A DNA stretch of 64,000 nucleotides from Odobenus rosmarus divergens (taxonomy: Eukaryota > Chordata > Mammalia > Carnivora > Odobenidae). The position numbers were made by a program, and so were the translations under genes. Shown here one piece after another: positions 39,901 through 45,948 of this stretch (position 1 is the first letter of the stretch; the number at the start of each line of letters is the position of its first letter). Location: positions 265,473 to 329,472 of the forward strand of contig NW_004450946.1 of assembly GCF_000321225.1 (NCBI RefSeq), given 5' to 3'. The notes under the pieces were generated by a model that worked only from the letters and a program-made list of their open reading frames with translations, did not search any database and had not been told where the DNA came from.

Positions 39901-40197
39901 CCCGGCCTCCTCCTGCGCCGCCGCCGCCCGCGCCGCTCTCTGCAGCGGCGCCTGCTGTCTCAGCTCCTCGGCGAGGCACAGCCGCAGGTGGTAGAGGCGG
40001 TGGCGCAGGTCGCGGTTCTCCGCCCGGAGCTGCGCCACCTCCCGCGTCAGGCACGGCCCCTCGGCCTGGCCGCGCTCGGGCGCGTTCAGCTGCTCGTCCC
40101 TCAGGCGCTGGACCTCCGCCCACAGCCAGCGGATGTCCTCCTCCTGCCGCTCCAGGCGTGAAGCCACGGCCTCGGCAGCCAGGGCCTCCGCCGCCAT
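6804..40197 (-). CDS. TARS3: TARS3 (TARSL2), threonyl-tRNA synthetase-like protein, coding exons 1-12 (3' part outside window)
   Basis: Class II aminoacyl-tRNA synthetase that charges tRNA-Thr with threonine in the cytosol; this paralogue of TARS1 has its own N-terminal extension. Twelve exons give 1665 nt (555 codons) in one open frame with every phase matching and every intron GT-AG. Domain order: coiled-coil extension 1-128, TGS about 129-235, editing (SAD) domain about 236-363, class II core from about 364. Editing motifs are H239xxxH243 and C345xxxH349. Catalytic zinc ligands visible are C497 (NCPGH) and H548 (QDDAH). Motif 2 is around R526-N527-E528. From memory the human protein is about 800 residues, so about 250 (rest of core, third zinc histidine, anticodon-binding domain) lie left of the window. 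The intact frame argues for a functional gene. Distinguished from TARS1 by the N-terminal start [20 protein letters not shown], which I recognise as TARSL2-type. Confidence 0.96.
7061..7232 (+). mobile_element. Can-SINE
   Basis: Starts ggacacctgggtggctcagt (tRNA-Lys-like head with A-box) and ends in a CT-rich stretch and A-run. Lies in TARS3 intron 11, antisense to the gene. Confidence 0.92.
7480..7632 (+). repeat. L2-like LINE fragment
   Basis: Wording around ctccctaaggaaatggacgg and ctagcaccaagc...actcaacaa fits the L2 3' region. Assigned by pattern only. Confidence 0.5.
8778..8944 (-). CDS. TARS3: TARS3 coding exon 11 (catalytic core, zinc cysteine)
   Basis: Residues 446-500 plus two bases of C501. 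Contains [29 protein letters not shown] and [11 protein letters not shown]497 corresponds to the zinc-binding cysteine that helps recognise threonine in all ThrRS. Acceptor GTTTATCTTAAAG, donor CACTG|GTGAGT. Phase 0 in, phase 2 out. Confidence 0.96.
8945..10470. other. TARS3 intron 10, 3' portion, no gene seen
   Basis: A/T-rich, with an AT microsatellite-like stretch at 9215-9262. The region 10140-10440 reads like a short antisense LINE piece. No splice-flanked open frame matched ThrRS. Confidence 0.5.
10476..10646 (-). mobile_element. Can-SINE (antisense)
   Basis: GAGAGAGA block then reversed head ending gccacccaggtgcctc. Similar sequence (ctaattttcacttcttt type) flanks both sides as an imperfect target duplication. 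Confidence 0.88.
10687..10889 (-). mobile_element. Can-SINE (antisense)
   Basis: T-run, aaagattttat tail, GAGAGA block, reversed head ending gccaccgaggcg. Flanked by tgttgggta on both sides. Forty bases from the previous SINE. Confidence 0.9.
10940..12820 (+). mobile_element. Old L1 (ORF2 end and 3' region)
   Basis: Plus-strand L1 ORF2-like reading, heavily mutated, from the region before the C-terminal cysteine-rich domain to a 3' UTR. Interrupted by a SINE at 12499-12694. Confidence 0.75.
12499..12694 (+). mobile_element. Can-SINE
   Basis: Head ggatgcctgtggctcagtca, tail aaataagtaaataaataaaa. Flanked by an imperfect atggaactg duplication. Sits inside the old L1. Confidence 0.92.
13559..13723 (-). 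mobile_element. Can-SINE (antisense)
   Basis: T-run, aagattttatttatttttt, GAGAGA block and reversed head ending gccacgcaggcgcccc. Target duplication aaacattaagg at 13548-13558 and 13724-13734. Confidence 0.94.
14592..14800 (-). mobile_element. Can-SINE (antisense)
   Basis: Full antisense element with exact 16-bp target duplication ctcagctcaatcttta at 14576-14591 and 14801-14816. Confidence 0.96.
16083..16118 (-). pseudogene. U2 snRNA 5' fragment, retrocopy
   Basis: On the minus strand this matches nucleotides 1-36 of U2 snRNA (through GGCCTTTTGGCTAAGATCAA and GTGTAG, the start of the branch-point recognition element) with one change, G4 to A. It stops there: no rest of U2, no poly(A). It is bracketed by aagactttctaa at 16070-16081 and 16120-16131, a 12-bp target duplication. 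This fits the known class of 3'-truncated snRNA pseudogenes. Lies in TARS3 intron 10, same strand as the gene. Confidence 0.93.
16190..16262. repeat. MER5-like hAT-Charlie fragment
   Basis: The string ggaccacattttgagaaacc resembles the end of MER5 elements. Short and unsure. Confidence 0.35.
16647..16870 (+). mobile_element. Can-SINE at the TARS3 exon 10 splice donor
   Basis: Complete element from gggcgcctgggtggctcagt to an A-rich tail. Target duplication aaaagttaacttactcg lies at 16630-16646 and 16867-16883. The right copy includes the last codon of exon 10 and its GT donor (minus strand), so the left copy is a duplicated 5' splice site. Confidence 0.97.
16881..16979 (-). CDS. TARS3: TARS3 coding exon 10 (start of class II core)
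   Basis: Residues 413-445, 33 codons: [20 protein letters not shown] then the motif 1 helix region ending FIR. Acceptor TTTTAATCTAG, donor CGA|GTAAGT. The last codon and the donor lie inside the target-site duplication of the SINE that begins 10 bases into the intron, so a second copy of the 5' splice site stands 237 bases downstream. Read-through would meet TAA at the third codon. Confidence 0.95.
17320..17540 (-). repeat. MIR-like SINE, antisense
   Basis: Wording near gggagactgaaacccagatc and the preceding block fits a reversed MIR core. In intron 9, between exons 9 and 10. Confidence 0.45.
17807..17953 (-). CDS. TARS3: TARS3 coding exon 9 (editing domain to catalytic linker)
   Basis: Residues 364-412, 49 codons, phase 0 both ends: [20 protein letters not shown] and [13 protein letters not shown], the conserved end of the editing domain and the linker helix to the catalytic core. 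Acceptor TTGGTGCTTAG, donor AAG|GTACGC, a slightly weak donor. Confidence 0.95.
18570..18648 (-). CDS. TARS3: TARS3 coding exon 8 (editing domain, CxxxH)
   Basis: Residues 337-363: [21 protein letters not shown]345 and H349 form the CxxxH half of the editing site that pairs with H239/H243 in exon 5, so the proofreading centre looks complete. Acceptor TTTCATTATAG|G, donor AAG|GTAAGG. Confidence 0.95.
19100..19307 (+). mobile_element. Old L1 3' UTR fragment
   Basis: Resembles the segment at 50740-50960 (both run through 'gtgtcagtgtagatccatc'-type and 'gttgatag.gtgggg.ggctg' wording and end at a ttttgctatgg/ttttgctgtaa tract). Two copies of one L1 family 3' end. Confidence 0.6.
19308..19502 (+). 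mobile_element. Can-SINE
   Basis: Head gtgcctgggtggctcagtcg, CT-rich body and an A-rich tail of aaaac units. TARS3 intron 7. Confidence 0.93.
19816..20020 (+). mobile_element. Can-SINE
   Basis: Complete, with target duplication aaagatgaaaatat at 19802-19815 and 20018-20031. Has a short internal duplication (cagctcagtcagg). Confidence 0.95.
20228..20270 (+). mobile_element. Can-SINE tail-only remnant
   Basis: Only the last part, tgtctctgtcaaataaataa through a poly(A) run, without head or body. Either an extreme 5' truncation or a deletion remnant. Confidence 0.8.
21317..21381 (-). CDS. TARS3: TARS3 coding exon 7 (editing domain)
   Basis: Residues 316-336 plus two bases of R337: [12 protein letters not shown] then TPTTTVY. 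Acceptor TTTCTTTGTAG, donor TACAG|GTAACG. Only 65 nt, so identified by family similarity, splice sites and phase. Confidence 0.94.
21467..21530 (+). repeat. L2/MIR-age repeat fragment
   Basis: Contains gtctactatgttctaggtgc, a common wording of L2/MIR3 copies. Confidence 0.45.
21520..21950. mobile_element. hAT-Charlie type non-autonomous DNA element, split by a small L1 piece
   Basis: Opens with gcgctgtagtgtctaaacca and closes with ttgaacagcactgt, an imperfect terminal inverted repeat of the CAG(C/T)GCTGT type. The inside (gagcacttgcagtggaaccagtctg..., gttacatgttgaagtgatat) matches a common MER-type Charlie element. At about 21845-21925 an antisense L1 3' stub interrupts it. Confidence 0.7.
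21965..23040 (-). mobile_element. L1 3' end, antisense
   Basis: The reverse strand gives the end of L1 ORF2 and a 3' UTR of the same type as 1-700 of this window (compare 22560-22680 with 20-150). Five-prime truncated at about 23040. TARS3 intron 6. Confidence 0.85.
23480..24400 (+). mobile_element. Old L1 3' end
   Basis: Plus-strand end of L1 ORF2 and an older 3' UTR ending at 'aatggttaataaatttt'. Many stops. Followed by a CA-rich microsatellite (24391-24434). Confidence 0.8.
24548..24760 (+). mobile_element. Can-SINE, older
   Basis: Head gggcgcctgggtgtttcagt and an older body with cgcgtgcactaaataaaag at the end. More diverged than most copies here. Confidence 0.9.
25117..25234 (-). CDS. 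TARS3: TARS3 coding exon 6 (editing domain)
   Basis: Residues 276-315 (completes R276), with [14 protein letters not shown] and ending LLEMFK. Acceptor TTCTTTTTAG|A, donor AAG|GTAATT. Phase 2 in, phase 0 out. In ThrRS this segment links the two halves of the editing site. Confidence 0.95.
26020..26120 (+). repeat. L2-like fragment
   Basis: gactgttagctccacgggaa ... atcaccagcaccaagca is typical of L2 3' regions. TARS3 intron 5. Confidence 0.5.
26864..26985 (-). CDS. TARS3: TARS3 coding exon 5 (editing domain, HxxxH)
   Basis: Residues 236-275 plus two bases of codon 276. Begins [16 protein letters not shown]239 and H243 form the HxxxH half of the post-transfer editing site that hydrolyses Ser-tRNA-Thr. 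Continues with [15 protein letters not shown], a ThrRS signature. Acceptor TTCCACACAG, donor GACAG|GTAATA. Confidence 0.96.
27985..28165 (-). repeat. L2-like fragment
   Basis: tgtgttaggtgttggggata followed by aacaaaaaggagtc reads like an L2 piece. TARS3 intron 4. Confidence 0.45.
28166..31329. other. TARS3 intron 4, no gene seen
   Basis: Unique-looking sequence with several short open frames on both strands, none with family similarity or good splice context. It includes a MIR-like piece at 29760-29840 and a direct repeat at 28372-28418. Confidence 0.5.
28372..28418 (+). repeat. 17-bp direct repeat flanking a bare A-rich tract
   Basis: taaaacaccgtttggta occurs exactly at 28372-28388 and 28402-28418; between them is only aaaaaaataaaaa (13 bp). 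This is what a target-site duplication around a poly(A) tail with no body would look like. Confidence 0.85.
31330..31453 (-). CDS. TARS3: TARS3 coding exon 4 (rest of TGS domain)
   Basis: Completes serine 194 and encodes to residue 235, including [16 protein letters not shown] and [13 protein letters not shown], the TGS end and the lead into the editing domain. Acceptor CTTTCTAG|T, donor GCT|GTAAGT. Phase 2 in, phase 0 out. Confidence 0.95.
31590..32445 (-). mobile_element. Old L1 fragments, antisense
   Basis: T-rich plus-strand wording such as 'acattgcagtgaacattctt' and 'aaactgctgggtcaag' is the usual antisense old L1 3' signature. TARS3 intron 3. Confidence 0.65.
32458..32640 (+). repeat. 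MIR SINE
   Basis: gctgtagttaagagcacctgc, then ctcatctgtaaaatggggat and a rough 3' tail: the classical MIR order. Confidence 0.85.
32690..33118 (+). mobile_element. MLT1-type LTR (MaLR), probable
   Basis: Middle wording 'cagccagatgtggccatgtg' and the end 'cagcagcttagcctgtatct' fit MLT1 LTRs. See the similar end at 34700-34720. Confidence 0.55.
33119..34229 (+). other. Sequence between two MaLR-type LTRs
   Basis: No SINE or L1 seen. Could be decayed internal sequence of one MaLR provirus or intronic DNA between two solo LTRs. Open frames are short and shadow-like. Confidence 0.35.
34230..34717 (+). mobile_element. MLT1-type LTR (MaLR), probable
   Basis: Shares with 32690-33118 the wording 'ggccaggtgact' and the end 'cgacagcagtttagcctaac'. 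Carries a small triple repeat of gtccatga at 34477-34498. Confidence 0.55.
34718..34866 (+). mobile_element. MER5A-like hAT-Charlie element
   Basis: Starts cagtggttctcaaacttgaa and closes ggtttgggaaccacac, inverted ends typical of MER5; the inside has gcatcagaaactcctggagg. Immediately follows the LTR. Confidence 0.8.
34931..35144 (-). mobile_element. Can-SINE (antisense) with expanded (TTTA)n
   Basis: T-run, aaagattttattta then seven TTTA-type units, reversed head ending gccacccaggcacccct. Imperfect duplication tctac(a/g)ggggt on both sides. Confidence 0.93.
35145..36740 (-). mobile_element. Old L1 fragments, antisense, with an old SINE
   Basis: T-rich antisense L1 wording at 35150-35460 and 36440-36670 (for example 'ttttggtttgggctaac' type). 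35758-35867 is an older reversed Can-SINE. The remainder is unassigned. Confidence 0.5.
35758..35867 (-). mobile_element. Can-SINE, old and truncated (antisense)
   Basis: ctgagatcaagacctgagct and the end ccacacaggtacccct show a diverged reversed head; the CT body is missing. Confidence 0.7.
37573..37769 (+). mobile_element. Can-SINE
   Basis: Head cgcctggatgactcagttgg after a G-run, tail aaataaataaataaaatctt and A-run. Flanks agaactttaaaacatgg (left) and agaactttaaaatatgg (right) form a duplication with one mismatch. About 220 bases 3' of TARS3 exon 3 in intron 3. Confidence 0.94.
37991..38187 (-). CDS. TARS3: TARS3 coding exon 3 (start of TGS domain)
   Basis: Residues 129-193 plus two bases of codon 194. 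Contains [11 protein letters not shown] and [15 protein letters not shown], typical of eukaryotic ThrRS before and within the TGS fold, a small ubiquitin-like N-terminal domain. Acceptor ACTTTCAG|GTGACA, donor ATTAG|GTAAAA. Phase 0 in, phase 2 out. Confidence 0.95.
38230..38420 (+). repeat. L2-like fragment
   Basis: ccagctcaaagcccacctct and neighbouring wording fit L2. TARS3 intron 2. Confidence 0.45.
38841..38906 (-). CDS. TARS3: TARS3 coding exon 2 (variable linker)
   Basis: Twenty-two codons (residues 107-128), [10 protein letters not shown] then a Lys/Glu/Asp-rich stretch, phase 0 at both ends. Acceptor TTTCTCAG, donor GAG|GTGAGT. It matches the position and composition of the hydrophilic linker between the coiled coil and the TGS domain. 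It appears several residues shorter than the human linker as I remember it. Too short to stand as an open frame alone; found by splice sites and phase. Confidence 0.88.
39880..40197 (-). CDS. TARS3: TARS3 coding exon 1 (start codon and coiled-coil extension)
   Basis: Encodes residues 1-106, ending in phase 0 at CAG|GTAACG. The ATG sits in GCCACCATGG, an ideal Kozak context, and no in-frame ATG lies upstream: the open frame extends 5' only to a GTG at 40248. The protein is rich in Glu, Arg, Leu and Ala with heptad-like leucine spacing ([20 protein letters not shown], then [17 protein letters not shown]), as expected for the leucine-zipper-like extension of this paralogue. The last 25 residues are strongly alanine-rich, more than I recall in human, perhaps a GC-driven local expansion. 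The exon lies inside the CpG island. Confidence 0.95.
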
Positions 40198-40303
40198 GGT
40201 GGCCGGCCACCGACGCCACTCAGGTAGCAGCCGCGGCGCTGGAGGCACCGGCAGCGGCCGGGCTATAGGCAGGGCGTCGTGGACAGGCGGGGCGACGAGG
40301 AGA

Positions 40304-40640
40304 GAGGGGCGGGGCTCACTGCAGGGCGGGGCTCACTGCAGGGCGGGGCTCACTGCAGGGCGGGGCTCACTGCAGGGCGGGGACTATAGGAGCCGCGGGG
40401 AGGCGGACTGACGGGGAGAGGCGGGGCGACGAGGAGAGGAGGGGCGGGGCTCACCGCAAGCTGGGACCATAGAAACCGCGGGGAGGCGGGGCGAGGAGGA
40501 GAGGCGGGGCAACAGAGAAGGGCAGAGGAGGCACACTGCAGGGCGGGGACTATACTCTGGAGCCTCGGGGAGGCGGGGTGAGGGGGAGGCGGGGGGCGGT
40601 GACTGCAGGGGTGGGGCTGAGGCTGGGCACGCTGCTGGAG
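40304..40640. repeat. Two-level GC-rich tandem repeat in the TARS3 promoter
   Basis: Unit gcagggcggggctcact (17 bp) is exact at 40321, 40338 and 40355 and degenerate at 40304 and 40372; another degenerate copy lies at 40538. Over this sits a longer period of about 82-83 bp, beginning with ggactata-like sequence at about 40380, 40463 and 40545, each followed by a cgcggggaggcgg-like block. Each 17-bp unit carries one GC box. Confidence 0.85.
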
Positions 40641-41195
40641 TGCAGCAGTTGGGTACCCGCACGCGCGGTGGTCAGGGCGTAGAGAGTGGCGTGGGGCCTG
40701 AATAGGCAGACCGTGCCTTCAGGGCTAGCCATGAATATCACCATGAGTTGGTTGAAATGCAAAGTGTCCAAAATCTTGGGAAGGTTAACATCTCCCTTCC
40801 CAGCGTGGCTCTGTCTTTCCTCTCGCGAATTCTAGCAGTCACCGTCCTTCCAACTTGCAGCTAGGTTCTGAGAAGTGACTATTGAGAGTCCACCGTCTTT
40901 GGCTTTCATGCCAAAGCTGACCAAGTGCAGAGGCCGCTGGGCCAAGGCACATAAGATCTCTAAGAAAATTTAAAGCTGACGGGCAATTGCTAGCTCCTCA
41001 CTCCAGGTTAAGGCAAATGCCGCAGACATCCCTGTATACCACATAACTGTGAGCATGAACCTTCCTGTAAAAGCAACACAAATTGATTTTTATTAACATT
41101 CTTAGGGTTTAGAATGTGGCAAACGCTGGTTTAAGCTCTTTATAAATACTACCTCCTCTAATATTTATAGCAAAAAGTGCTCTTATTATGTCTGG
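40641..41195. other. Upstream of TARS3, no gene seen
   Basis: Leaves the CpG island and becomes average in composition. No repeat family or exon recognised before the MIR at 41200. Confidence 0.5.
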
Positions 41196-41340
41196 TAAAT
41201 TAATGGATAAACTGAAGCACAGAGAGGCTAAGCGACTTGACCAAGGTCACACAGCCACTGCATGACAGAGCTGAGATTCAAACTCAGATAATCTGATGCC
41301 AGCGTCTATGTGCTTAACACTATGGTGCCTTTCAACATTG
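41196..41340 (-). repeat. MIR SINE (antisense)
   Basis: gataaactgaagcacagaga, ccaaggtcacacagccactg, then agattcaaactcagata: reversed MIR. Confidence 0.9.
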
Positions 41341-41864
41341 GTGAAATTGAATTGAACACGTCCTACGATGAGAAAGAGATAATAAATGCCCTCAGAATTC
41401 CAAAATGGGAGAGTTTAGTTGGACTGATGAAGTTAGAGAGCAATTGCTCTGAAAATAAAGGCTGGCAGTTATTAGAAAGGTAGAGAGGCGAATGAATGCC
41501 ACTCTGGGAGCAGATCCGCATTCCAGGGGCTGAGGGGGGCAGCTAATTGGAGTAAGCTAACTGGAATCACAAACAGCTCCCAGGAGGAAGTTCCATTACG
41601 TATGGCACTGAAACCACTGTATTATTCCCTTCCCTGGTAAGCTTCTGGACAGAGTTACACTGACTCACTCTTCCCAGTCACTTCTCAACCTGCTGCCATC
41701 TGGTTTCTGCTCCTCCCATTCTGCCGTGACTCATGTATTGTCAAATGCTATGGCCTGGTGTATCCCCCTCCCCAGCCCCCGAAGTTTTCTCAGCCTCCCT
41801 TGTAATTTGTCTCTCTTTAGCCTCCACCTACAATCCTCAGGCGACCAGTGATCTGCTGTCTGTC
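41341..41864. other. No gene seen
   Basis: Unique or very old repeat sequence; no coding signal recognised. Confidence 0.45.
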
Positions 41865-42110
41865 GCTACAGATTAGTTTGCATTTTCTAGAGCTTTCTAT
41901 AAACAGAATCATATACCATGTACTGTTTTTTTGGCTCCTTTCATTCAGCATAATTTTGAGATCTATCCATGTCTTTGGGTGTATCTGTTGTTTATTCCCT
42001 CACCCACCCCTGGTAATATTCCATTATATGGCTATACCACAATTTGTTTATCCATTTATCTGTTGTTGGACATTTGGGTTGTTTCCAGGTTCAGGCTAGG
42101 ATTTACCTGA
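41865..42110 (-). mobile_element. Old L1/HAL1 fragment, antisense
   Basis: tttcattcagcataattttg, then 'ggtaatattccattatatgg' and 'ttatccatttatctgttgtt': the usual antisense LINE wording, as at 2200-2400. Confidence 0.75.
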
Positions 42111-42794
42111 TGGTGAGCTCATCAGTTTACTGTGATTATTTCCCCAGTTTCAGAAAGCAGGATTTGAACAGACATATTCAGCAACTGGCAGAATATCCAC
42201 AGTGGTTCCCTCACCCCAGAAAGGGAACCACTTTCCTATTCTGGTAGGAAAGACAAAGTGGAAGCCACTAGAACTTTCTCAACCATGGAAAATAGTAAAC
42301 CAAAAGCAATACTATAGTCCTGGAGGAATTGCAGAGATTACTGCCACCCTCAATGCCTTGAAAGATGCAGCGTGGTGATTCTCACCACACCTCCATTTAT
42401 CTCCCCTATTTGGCCTATAGGGAAGGCAAATGGATGAAGAATTACAGTGGATTGTCATCGATTTAATTAGATGGCAACTCTAGTAGCAGCTGCTTCCAGA
42501 TATGCTCTCATTGGTGGAGTAAATCAGCATCATCTCTGGCACCTTATATGCAGCTATTGATCTGGCTAATGCTTTTACTTTATGCCTATTAGTTAAAGGC
42601 CCTCAAAAGCAGTTTTCATTCAGTTGCCAAGACAAGCAATACATTCATCGTTTCACCCTAGGACTCTCTAGCTTTACGTCATAATCTAGTCCACAAGGAC
42701 TTTGATTGCTGCTCCATTTCAAAGACATCATGCCAATGTCCTATCGTGAATAATACCCTGCTGATTCTACTTGGTGAGCAGGAAATAGCAAACA

Positions 42795-43386
42795 CAGTTG
42801 ACCCTTAAACAATACGGGGGTTAGGGACACCTATGCCCTGTGCAGTCAAAAATCTGCATATAACTTTTGACTCCCCAAAAACTTAACTATGAATAACAGA
42901 AGTCTTGAGTTGACCGGAAGCCTTACCAATAATGTTAAGTCAATTAACACATATTCTGTATATTATATGTATTGTGTGCTATATTCTTACAATAAAGTAA
43001 CCTAGAAAAAAGAAAATGTTAAGAAAATCATAAGGAAGAGAAAATACACTTTCAGTACTCTACTGTATTTATTTTTTTAAAAATCCACATATGGGGCACC
43101 TGGGTGGCTCAGTTGTTAAGTGTCTGCCTTCGGCTCGGGTCATGATCCTAGGGTCCTGGGAATGAGCCCTGCATCGGGCTCCCGGCTCAGTGGGAAGCCT
43201 GCTTCTCCCTCTCCCTCTGCCTGCCTGCCGCTCCCCCGCTTGTGCTCACTCTCTCTCACTATCTCCCTCTCTCTGTGTCAAATAAATAAATAAAATGTTA
43301 AAAAAAATAATAAATTTAAAAAAATAAAAAATCCACATATAAGTGGACCCATGCATTTCAAGCCTGTGTTGTTCAAGGGTCAACTA
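42795..43386. mobile_element. Tigger2/MER2-like DNA transposon, split by a SINE
   Basis: Ends cagttgacccttaaacaata and gttgttcaagggtcaacta are inverted repeats of the MER2/Tigger2 type. The inside has the 'aaaacttaactatgaataac' and 'cataaggaagagaaaataca' wording of this family. A SINE sits at 43093-43325. Confidence 0.85.
43093..43325 (+). mobile_element. Can-SINE inside the Tigger2-like element
   Basis: Complete element; target duplication aaaaatccacatat on both sides (about 43079-43092 and 43328-43341). Confidence 0.96.
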
Positions 43387-43931
43387 TACTATAGTCACCT
43401 TGAGAAGGCACATGAAAGATTTGGGAGGAAAATAAATCCCAAAATTAAAAATTGCAGGAGACTGCCATTCAGTGAAACTTTTAAGGGCCCAGTAGGTCAG
43501 GGCATCTAGAGATGTCATTTCCAGAGTGAAAGAGAAGTTGCTGAATCTTGACTTGTCTCACTAAGAGGCACAATGCCTAGGGGTCCTTTTTGGATTTTGG
43601 AGACAACATACACCTCATTTGAGCATGTATGTTACTCTGACCCAATTACTGTGTCACTCAAAAGACTACAGTTTTGAGTAGGAGTGAGAGCAGAAGGCTC
43701 TAAATAGGTCAAGCTGCTATGCAAGCTCTTTTACCCATGGACCACAATGATGCAACAGATTTGATGGTGCTTGAAGTGTCCATTATAGGTAAGAGTAATA
43801 TATGTAACCTTTGATGGAACTTATAAGGGAATCACAGTCATAGTCCTTTAGGAGTGGGGAAAAAAACATGTCATTTTTTATTTCTGAGAAGCAACTCTGG
43901 TTTGCTCCTGGACCACAGTGGAGACTGATTT

Positions 43932-44141
43932 TTTTCTTTTCTTTTTTTTTTTAAGATTTTATTTATTTATTTGACAGAGAGAGACAAAGAGAGAGAAGGA
44001 ACACAAGCAGGGGGAGTGGGAGAGGGAGAAGCAGACCCTTCCCGCTGAGCAGGGAGCCCAACCCTGGGCTGGATCCCAGGACCCTGGGATCATGACCTGA
44101 GCCGAAGGCAGACGCTTAACGACTGAGCCACCCAGGTGCCC
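43932..44141 (-). mobile_element. Can-SINE (antisense)
   Basis: T-run and aagattttatttatttattt, reversed head ending gccacccaggtgcccc; duplication tggagactgattt on both sides. Inserted in the ERVL-like sequence. Confidence 0.96.
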
Positions 44142-44822
44142 CTGGAGACTGATTTCTTGATCATGGACCATCACGTTACCAAGCTACCTAAGCTGTCCAT
44201 CATGAACTGGGTGTTGTCTGACCCACCAAGCCCTAAATTTAGGCATATATAGTAGTAGCACTCTATGATCAATAAAGAGGTACACATAAGGTCAAGCTCA
44301 AACAGATTCTAAAGGCACAAGTTAGTTGCACAATCACCCATAGGGCCACAGCTCCTATGGCCTCATGGTGAATTCTATATCACCAGTTCACTGAGGAAGA
44401 AAAAACTTGAGCCTGGTTTATAGATGTCTCTGCACTCTTGTGGAGTAGAAGCCTCTTCAAACTGACTCCTGAGACATTTCATTGCTGCCTTTCTTTCTGG
44501 TATGATAAAATATTCTAGACTCATCTGTACACACAGGATCTGTCATGTCTCCAAGATGCCATGCCTAGTTGCTTTTAGTGGGAACTGATATTTAGTTTGC
44601 ACAGTCTGGGTACTGGCAATGATCCTTATTTCTAGGACTTGTCTGTATTTAGCGTTGTAGATAAAATATATGATGCACAGTTAAATTTGAATTTCAGATA
44701 AATAATAATTGGGGGTGTAAGTATGCCCCATGCAATATTTAGAACATATTTATACTAAAGAAGCAAGCCAAAAAGCATTCAGTGAGACAAAGGACACTTT
44801 ATAATGTGAAAAATAGCACATT

Positions 44823-45001
44823 CAGTCATTAAGCGTCTGCCTTCGGCTCAGGTCATGATCCCAGGGTCCTGGGATCAGGTCCCGCATTGGGCTTGCTGTT
44901 CAGAGGGAAGCCTGCTTCTCCCTCTCCCACTCCCCCTGCTTGTGTTCCTCTCTCACTGTGTCTCTCTCCATCAAATAAATAAATAAAATCTTTAAAAAAA
45001 A
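44823..45001 (+). mobile_element. Can-SINE lacking its first ~20 bases
   Basis: Starts directly at agtcattaagcgtctgcctt, without gggcgcctgggtggctc. Flanked by cacattc on both sides (7 bp). 5' truncation. Confidence 0.9.
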
Positions 45002-45488
45002 GTCACATTCTGCAATGACAATATAGCAATTATAAATATATATGAGGCAAACTACACAGCACTACATAAAATATAAACTTCAGGAATTGCAAGGAGAAAG
45101 AGATCAAACACACTAATAGGAAAATTTTACACACTACTCATTCAAGACAGGTCGAGTATACACATACAAACGTAAGAATGTAAAAGACCCCCCCGAAATA
45201 TAATAAAAAGGTTAACATATATATGAAAAGCTACTTAAGCACACACACATTCTTCACAAAGATTAATCTTATACCAGGAGCTAAAGAAAGCCTCAGTAAC
45301 TTCAATAAACTAGAAATATACATGCAACACTCTTGGATCCCAATGCAATGGAATTGGAAATTAGAAATGAAACAACTTTTTAAAAAGCCCTTCCACATGG
45401 AAATGAAATGACCTCTATTAAACAACTCTTTCGTAAAAGAAGAGAAAACAAAGAAATCACAGAATTTCTTTAAAATAATGATAATGAG

Positions 45489-45690
45489 GGGTGCCTGGGT
45501 GGCTCAGTTGTTAAGCATCTGCCTTCAGCTCAGGTCATGATCCCAGGGTCCTGGGATCGAGCCCCGCGTCAGGCTCCCTGCTCAGCGGGAAGCCAGCTTC
45601 TTCCTCTCCGACTCCCCCTGCTTGTGTTCCCTCTCTCGCTGTGTCTCTCTCTGTCAAATAAATAAATAAAATCTTTAAAAAAATAAAATA
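45489..45690 (+). mobile_element. Can-SINE
   Basis: Complete; aaaataatgataatga lies before and after it as target duplication. Close to the youngest consensus seen here. Confidence 0.96.
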
Positions 45691-45948
45691 AAATAATGAT
45701 AATGATAATGAAAATACTCACATATAAGAATCTACAGGATACATTTAAAGCAATGGTGAAAGAAAAATTCGTAACCCTAATACATGTGTCAATAAAAACA
45801 AAACAATGAAGGAGCACATGGGTGACACAGTGGCTTAAGCCACTGACTCAAGGTTTTGGTTCAGGTTGTGATCTCAGGGTCCTGAGATTGAGCCCTGAGT
45901 CCAGCTCCACACACTCAGCGTGGAGTCTGTTTAAGACTCTCCCTCTCC

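Larger units (their letters stand above)
39690..40640 (-). promoter_or_regulatory. TARS3 CpG island and GC-box promoter
   Basis: A stretch very rich in G, C and CpG covers exon 1 and about 440 bases upstream of the ATG (right side on this strand). Many GGGCGGGGC/GAGGCGGGG cores are Sp1/KLF-type GC boxes. No TATA box is evident, consistent with a housekeeping synthetase promoter. The transcription start cannot be fixed from sequence. Confidence 0.85.
42115..44530 (+). mobile_element. ERVL-type endogenous retrovirus, internal (pol-like) remnants
   Basis: Segments 42115-42794 and 43387-44530 read on the plus strand as degraded reverse-transcriptase-region and downstream pol-like sequence of the ERVL class, with many stops and shifts in every frame. 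No LTR is recognised at either edge. It is interrupted by a Tigger2-like element and two SINEs. Non-functional. Confidence 0.55.

Noticed and set aside
39632..40219. 195-codon frame, minus strand, other phase of exon 1
   Set aside because: High GC keeps all frames open; it is a shadow of TARS3 exon 1, low complexity Gly/Ala/Arg.
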